8,901 nt of DNA, from NCBI GenBank assembly GCA_023621975.1, contig JAMOAC010000111.1, positions 1-8,901 on the forward strand, read 5' to 3'. Every line of letters begins with the position of its first letter. Within the stretch, counting starts at the first letter, position 1. The notes under the pieces were generated by a model. The model was given only the letters and a program-made list of their open reading frames with translations. It was not told the origin of the DNA and ran no database searches. Positions 6,647-8,901 of this stretch are shown in pieces. Source of the DNA: Bacillota bacterium. GTDB lineage: Bacteria; Bacillota_A; Clostridia; Acetivibrionales; DUMB01. A program made the position numbers and the translations under genes.

Positions 6647-7249
6647 ATGTTATTCCCAAAAAAGCAGATTGCGGTATTGGCACTTGTCATTTTGATTGTT
6701 ATTGCAGGTTACTTGCAGTATAGCTATAAAAAAAGCAGCACGGCATCCAACGAAAGCGGAACAGGAAAGCTGGGGGAGGCTGTATACGTGGATAACAGCC
6801 TGACAGATGAAGCAAGCGGTGACAACTTGTCTGAAAAAAACAAAGAGAAGGATGGCAAAGAGGAGAAAAAGGCCGATGCAGAGGCTTCACAGGAAACTGA
6901 AGAGTTCTTTGTGCAAACAAAACTAAGCAGGGAAGCCAGCGTAAGCAAGAGCACCGACAGCCTCAAGGCAATCACGGAAGATGTCAATGCCAGCGAAGAA
7001 GTAAAAGCTCAGGCGTATGAAAAGCTGATGAAGCTTACTGAAAGAGCGGAAATGGAATTAAAAATAGAGGCATTGATAGCAGAAGCGGGCTTTGAAGATG
7101 CCCTGGTGCTGTTTGGAGAAGACGGAGGAATGGATATTATTGTAAAGGCGCCGACGCTTACATCGAAGGATGTTGCAAAAATATCCGACATCGCTTCAAG
7201 ACATGCCAACATCAGCCTTGATAAAATCTATATAAAGAACAAGTATTAG
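6647..7249 (+). CDS. spoIIIAH: Stage III sporulation protein AH, SpoIIQ partner
   Basis: SpoIIIAH is a single-pass mother-cell membrane protein. Its extracytoplasmic YscJ/FliF-like domain binds forespore SpoIIQ across the intermembrane space. It has 200 residues (Bacillus about 218). The membrane helix spans about 8-25 and is followed by a low-complexity linker (30-88) rich in Lys, Glu, Ser and Asp. The helical and strand domain (89-198) includes FFVQTKLSREASVSKSTDSL and ends with a helix and the strand KIYIKN. AAGGGGG (6631-6637) lies 9 bases before ATG 6647. An in-frame TTG at 6641 is only 3 bases away and is rejected. It is separated from spoIIIAG by 104 bases, the longest gap inside the operon. 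No U-tract terminator follows. Confidence 0.95.
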   Translation: MLFPKKQIAVLALVILIVIAGYLQYSYKKSSTASNESGTGKLGEAVYVDNSLTDEASGDNLSEKNKEKDGKEEKKADAEASQETEEFFVQTKLSREASVSKSTDSLKAITEDVNASEEVKAQAYEKLMKLTERAEMELKIEALIAEAGFEDALVLFGEDGGMDIIVKAPTLTSKDVAKISDIASRHANISLDKIYIKNKY

Positions 7250-7255
7250 TACAAG

Positions 7256-7274
7256 GCCGGTATCAGACACCGGT
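7256..7274 (+). repeat. GC-rich hairpin after spoIIIAH
   Basis: GCCGGT (7256-7261) pairs with ACCGGT (7269-7274), with one G-U pair, around a 7-base loop. The unit CCGGTAT is also directly repeated (7257-7263 and 7270-7276). Lack of a T run argues against an efficient intrinsic terminator. It could act as a 3' mRNA stabiliser or partial stop for the operon. Confidence 0.45.
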
Positions 7275-7307
7275 ATTGAAGGCCAGCCAGTCGATCTGTC
7301 TGTCCTA

Positions 7308-7336
7308 TTGCCTGAAAATACGCAAAATGATATAAT
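7308..7336 (+). promoter_or_regulatory. Sigma-A-type promoter for the Asp23 gene
   Basis: TTGCCT (7308-7313, 4/6 to TTGACA) is followed by a 17-base spacer and a perfect TATAAT (7331-7336). TG at 7328-7329 adds an extended -10 element. Transcription would start near 7343, giving a leader of roughly 60 bases before GTG 7403. This is the best promoter match I found in the window. Confidence 0.75.
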
Positions 7337-7357
7337 TACTTTTGCCGTTAGATGCAG

Positions 7358-7373
7358 TTTTTTTCTTTTTTTT
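7358..7373 (+). other. Poly-T tract in the Asp23 leader
   Basis: Seven T, one C and eight T run through the presumed 5' leader, 18 bases before the GGAGGGAG ribosome site. Only a weak 4-bp stem (TTGC 7342-7345 with GCAG 7354-7357) precedes it, so it is not a convincing attenuator. Confidence 0.6.
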
Positions 7374-7402
7374 GTTATTGTTATGTGATTGGAGGGAGTA
7401 TT

Positions 7403-7804
7403 GTGGAGGAAAACAATTCGGGCATACTGGAAGAACTGGGCTCAATAAAGATTACGGATGAGGTTGTGGCAATAATAGCAGGAATAGCGGCAATGGACGT
7501 GCCGGGAGTTGCAGGCATGAGCGGTGGCCTTGCCAACGGAATTGCCGAAGCATTGGGAAGGAAAAACCTTTCAAAGGGAGTCAAGGTGGAAGTTGGAGAA
7601 AAGGAAGCTGCCATAGATTTATATATCATAGTCGAATACGGATACAGGATTCCCGAAATAGCATGGAATATCCAGGAGAAGGTAAAAAAGTCGGTGGAAG
7701 CCATGACGGGATTAAATGTTATTGAAGTTAACATTCATGTACAGGGTGTTAATTTTGAAAAAGAGAAAAAGGAAAACGCTGAAGAGCAGGCAAAATTGAA
7801 GTAA
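7403..7804 (+). CDS. Asp23/Gls24 family envelope stress protein (YqhY-like)
   Basis: This 133-residue protein belongs to the Asp23 (alkaline shock) family. It is soluble, has no signal peptide, and members are held at the membrane by AmaP-type anchors. It begins with the strand LGSIKITDEVVAIIAGIAA (12-30). The Gly-rich stretch VPGVAGMSGGLANGIAEALG (33-52), the strand pair VKVEV / AAIDLYIIVEYG (60-80), the helix IQEKVKKSVEAMTG (90-103) and VIEVNIHVQGV follow. The Lys/Glu tail (118-133) is probably disordered. GTG 7403 is chosen with GGAGGG (7391-7396) 6 bases ahead. An ATG at 7352 in the same frame would translate the poly-T leader and is unlikely. Location before nusB matches Bacillus yqhY, a gene linked there to fatty-acid synthesis control, but accB-accC are absent here. 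It has its own promoter. Confidence 0.95.
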   Translation: MEENNSGILEELGSIKITDEVVAIIAGIAAMDVPGVAGMSGGLANGIAEALGRKNLSKGVKVEVGEKEAAIDLYIIVEYGYRIPEIAWNIQEKVKKSVEAMTGLNVIEVNIHVQGVNFEKEKKENAEEQAKLK

Positions 7805-7829
7805 CACCCACCGCTGTAAGTGTTTTTTT
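7803..7829 (+). terminator. Weak intrinsic terminator candidate
   Basis: AACAC (7803-7807) pairs with GTGTT (7820-7824) around a 12-base loop, and seven T (7823-7829) follow. The stem is short, so partial read-through into amaP is likely. Confidence 0.35.
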
Positions 7830-7832
7830 CCA

Positions 7833-7868
7833 ATTATAGTTTATTTTTTAGCTAAAATAAACTATAAT
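7833..7868. repeat. Perfect 15-bp AT-rich inverted repeat between Asp23 gene and amaP
   Basis: ATTATAGTTTATTTT (7833-7847) and AAAATAAACTATAAT (7854-7868) are exact complements around TTAGCT. Only one G-C pair is present in the arms. The right arm ends in a perfect TATAAT (7863-7868). It may be a two-way terminator, or an operator overlapping a promoter for amaP. Confidence 0.75.
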
Positions 7869-7965
7869 ATTTTATGACGGGACAGGCATTATACGTTGAT
7901 TTAAATTAATGATTTCCGGAGACAAGTATGTGAACATTCAGCGGTAGAAAAGGTGGTGTTTGCTA

Positions 7966-8520
7966 ATGAATCTGTTTATGAGAATTTTGCTTGCGATATA
8001 TGCGTTTTGTCTTGCAGTCATTTCGGCTATTGGAATGATTGTAATTGCAAGGCCTGAAATTTTTCACTCCATCTCCAGTTACATAACTACGGCAGTATTG
8101 TATAACAGAGGCGCTTCAATAGCGGCTTTTGTTATAGTGTTTGTTTTCTTTGTGCTCAGTCTTGCGTTTCTTTTTTCAGGAATCAGGAGCGGAAAGGATA
8201 AAAAAGCCGTAAGTAAACATACTAGTATAGGAGAAATCAGGATATCCTTGAATTCCATTGAGAATATCACTTTGGCTACAGCACGAAGGCTTAACGGTGT
8301 AAAAGATACAAAAGCCCGTGTACACAAGCTGGATGACAGCGTATCTATAACCGTCAATACCGTAGTGATGCCTGACATAAATATTCCGGCTTTGTGTGAG
8401 GAGATTCAGACAAGGGTTAAAAAGTCTGTGGAGGAATGTTCCGGGATCGCAGTAAACGAAGTAATAGTATCCGTAGACAATATTTATTCAGGTATGACGT
8501 ACAAGCCGCGGGTTGAATAG
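7966..8520 (+). CDS. amaP: AmaP, membrane anchor for Asp23-family protein
   Basis: AmaP ties Asp23 proteins to the cytoplasmic membrane in Staphylococcus aureus. This 184-residue protein has two membrane helices (about 5-28 and 51-72) and a soluble C-terminal domain (about 88-174). That domain reads like an Asp23 domain: GEIRISLNSIENI, then SVSITVNTVV, then VKKSVEECSG (151-160) and NEVIVSVDNI. VKKSVE is identical in the neighbour at 94-99. AAAGGTGGTG (about 7949-7957) is 8 bases before ATG 7966. An in-frame TTG at 7960 is too near. It sits 161 bases after the Asp23 gene, past an inverted repeat, and 18 bases before the DUF2273 gene. Amphipathic insertion and topology with the domain in the cytosol are inferred. 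Confidence 0.93.
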   Translation: MNLFMRILLAIYAFCLAVISAIGMIVIARPEIFHSISSYITTAVLYNRGASIAAFVIVFVFFVLSLAFLFSGIRSGKDKKAVSKHTSIGEIRISLNSIENITLATARRLNGVKDTKARVHKLDDSVSITVNTVVMPDINIPALCEEIQTRVKKSVEECSGIAVNEVIVSVDNIYSGMTYKPRVE

Positions 8521-8538
8521 CTCAAGGAGGTATTCGAA

Positions 8539-8769
8539 ATGAAATTTGAGGATTTGGCCAACTTTTACAATGATCATAAAGGTGGTATAAACGGTGCCCT
8601 GATAGGTTTTGTTATTTCAGTGAGCATACTTGTTTTTGGATTTTTCAGAATACTGTTTATATCACTGTTTGTAGCGGCTGGTTATTACATAGGCAAGAAA
8701 GTGCATCAGGATAAAGATTACATAAAGAATCTCCTTGACAGGATTTTGCCGCCCGGAACTTACAGGTAG
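8539..8769 (+). CDS. DUF2273 small membrane protein
   Basis: This 76-residue protein has two adjacent hydrophobic segments (about 17-34 and 37-52), a short N-terminal acidic/aromatic part and a basic C-terminal tail ending LLDRILPPGTYR. The HKGGINGALIGF stretch at about 13-24 and the paired hairpin-like helices fit the DUF2273 family, which regularly accompanies Asp23 and amaP genes. Its function is unknown. It may be an accessory of the Asp23 membrane complex. A near-perfect ribosome site AAGGAGG (8524-8530) lies 8 bases before the ATG, the strongest in the module, suggesting high expression. It is tightly linked to amaP and is followed by 88 bases without a clear terminator. Confidence 0.92.
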   Translation: MKFEDLANFYNDHKGGINGALIGFVISVSILVFGFFRILFISLFVAAGYYIGKKVHQDKDYIKNLLDRILPPGTYR

Positions 8770-8857
8770 TACAGCCGGATAATTGGGTACAGGCTTATGA
8801 ATGGCAATTAAACCAGAATATCAATGTAATATATTTACAGTAGGAGGAAAGGCTTGA

Positions 8858-8901
8858 ATGGGCAGAAGAGCAGCCAGGGAATCGGCACTGAAACTGCTGT
8901 A
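8858..8901 (+). CDS. nusB: NusB transcription antitermination factor, 5' end only
   Basis: Only 14 complete codons are present, MGRRAARESALKLL, with a partial Tyr codon at the window end. The (S/G)RR.ARE.AL.LL(Y/F) beginning is the classic NusB N-terminus, the RNA-binding Arg-rich helix. NusB pairs with S10/NusE on boxA to allow rRNA antitermination. AGGAGG (8842-8847) is 10 bases upstream. Position after the Asp23 module matches the yqhY-nusB order of Firmicutes. Identification rests on short sequence plus synteny. Confidence 0.85.
   Translation, partial: MGRRAARESALKLL

Noticed and set aside
7352..7402. Upstream ATG start for the Asp23 gene
   Set aside because: The added 17 residues (Phe/Cys/Tyr-rich) come from the poly-T leader. 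The good ribosome site is for GTG 7403.
8783..8832. Promoter for nusB (TTGGGT or TAATAT boxes)
   Set aside because: No pair of boxes with acceptable spacing was found. nusB is more simply read from upstream.
1..8901. Mobile elements, tRNA, rRNA, CRISPR arrays, toxin-antitoxin or phage genes
   Set aside because: None seen. The window is a continuous, conserved chromosomal gene order with uniform codon use.

Overview
The window looks like an AT-rich, spore-forming Firmicute of class Clostridia. Three things support this: a complete spoIIIA operon, strong AGGAGG-type ribosome sites with several TTG/GTG starts, and a CD1247-family gene. Gene order and protein wording resemble the Acetivibrio/Ruminiclostridium group, but that placement is a judgement from memory, not a search. 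Everything coding is on the + strand, and no mobile element, tRNA, rRNA or CRISPR array is visible.

Layout: (1) 1-286, the 3' end of a Xaa-Pro aminopeptidase gene. (2) 441-1485, efp (elongation factor P) with a good vegetative-type promoter, then a small acidic zinc-ribbon protein of the CD1247 family, closed by a very strong intrinsic terminator at 1510-1547. (3) 1750-7249, the full eight-gene spoIIIAA-AB-AC-AD-AE-AF-AG-AH operon. It encodes the mother-cell half of the SpoIIIA-SpoIIQ channel ('feeding tube') that links mother cell and forespore after engulfment. (4) 7403-8769, an envelope-associated Asp23 module: an Asp23/YqhY-family protein, the membrane anchor AmaP and a small DUF2273 membrane protein. 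A near-consensus sigma-A promoter (TTGCCT-N17-TATAAT) lies in front of it. (5) 8858 to the window end, the first codons of nusB.

The order peptidase-efp-x-spoIIIA-(...)-yqhY-nusB is, as I recall it, also the Bacillus subtilis order. Two differences stand out. accB-accC, which sits between spoIIIAH and yqhY in Bacillus, is absent, and amaP plus DUF2273 lie between yqhY and nusB. The conserved backbone is therefore ordinary.

The most interesting points are these. Asp23 and AmaP carry visibly related domains side by side. There may be a pattern-level resemblance between those domains and the ring-building domains of SpoIIIAF/AG just upstream. A vegetative promoter is placed directly behind a sporulation operon. 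Start codons are unusual, especially in spoIIIAF, which is in frame with spoIIIAE. Several intergenic palindromes and micro-duplications are present. I do not see a clearly new multi-gene system.
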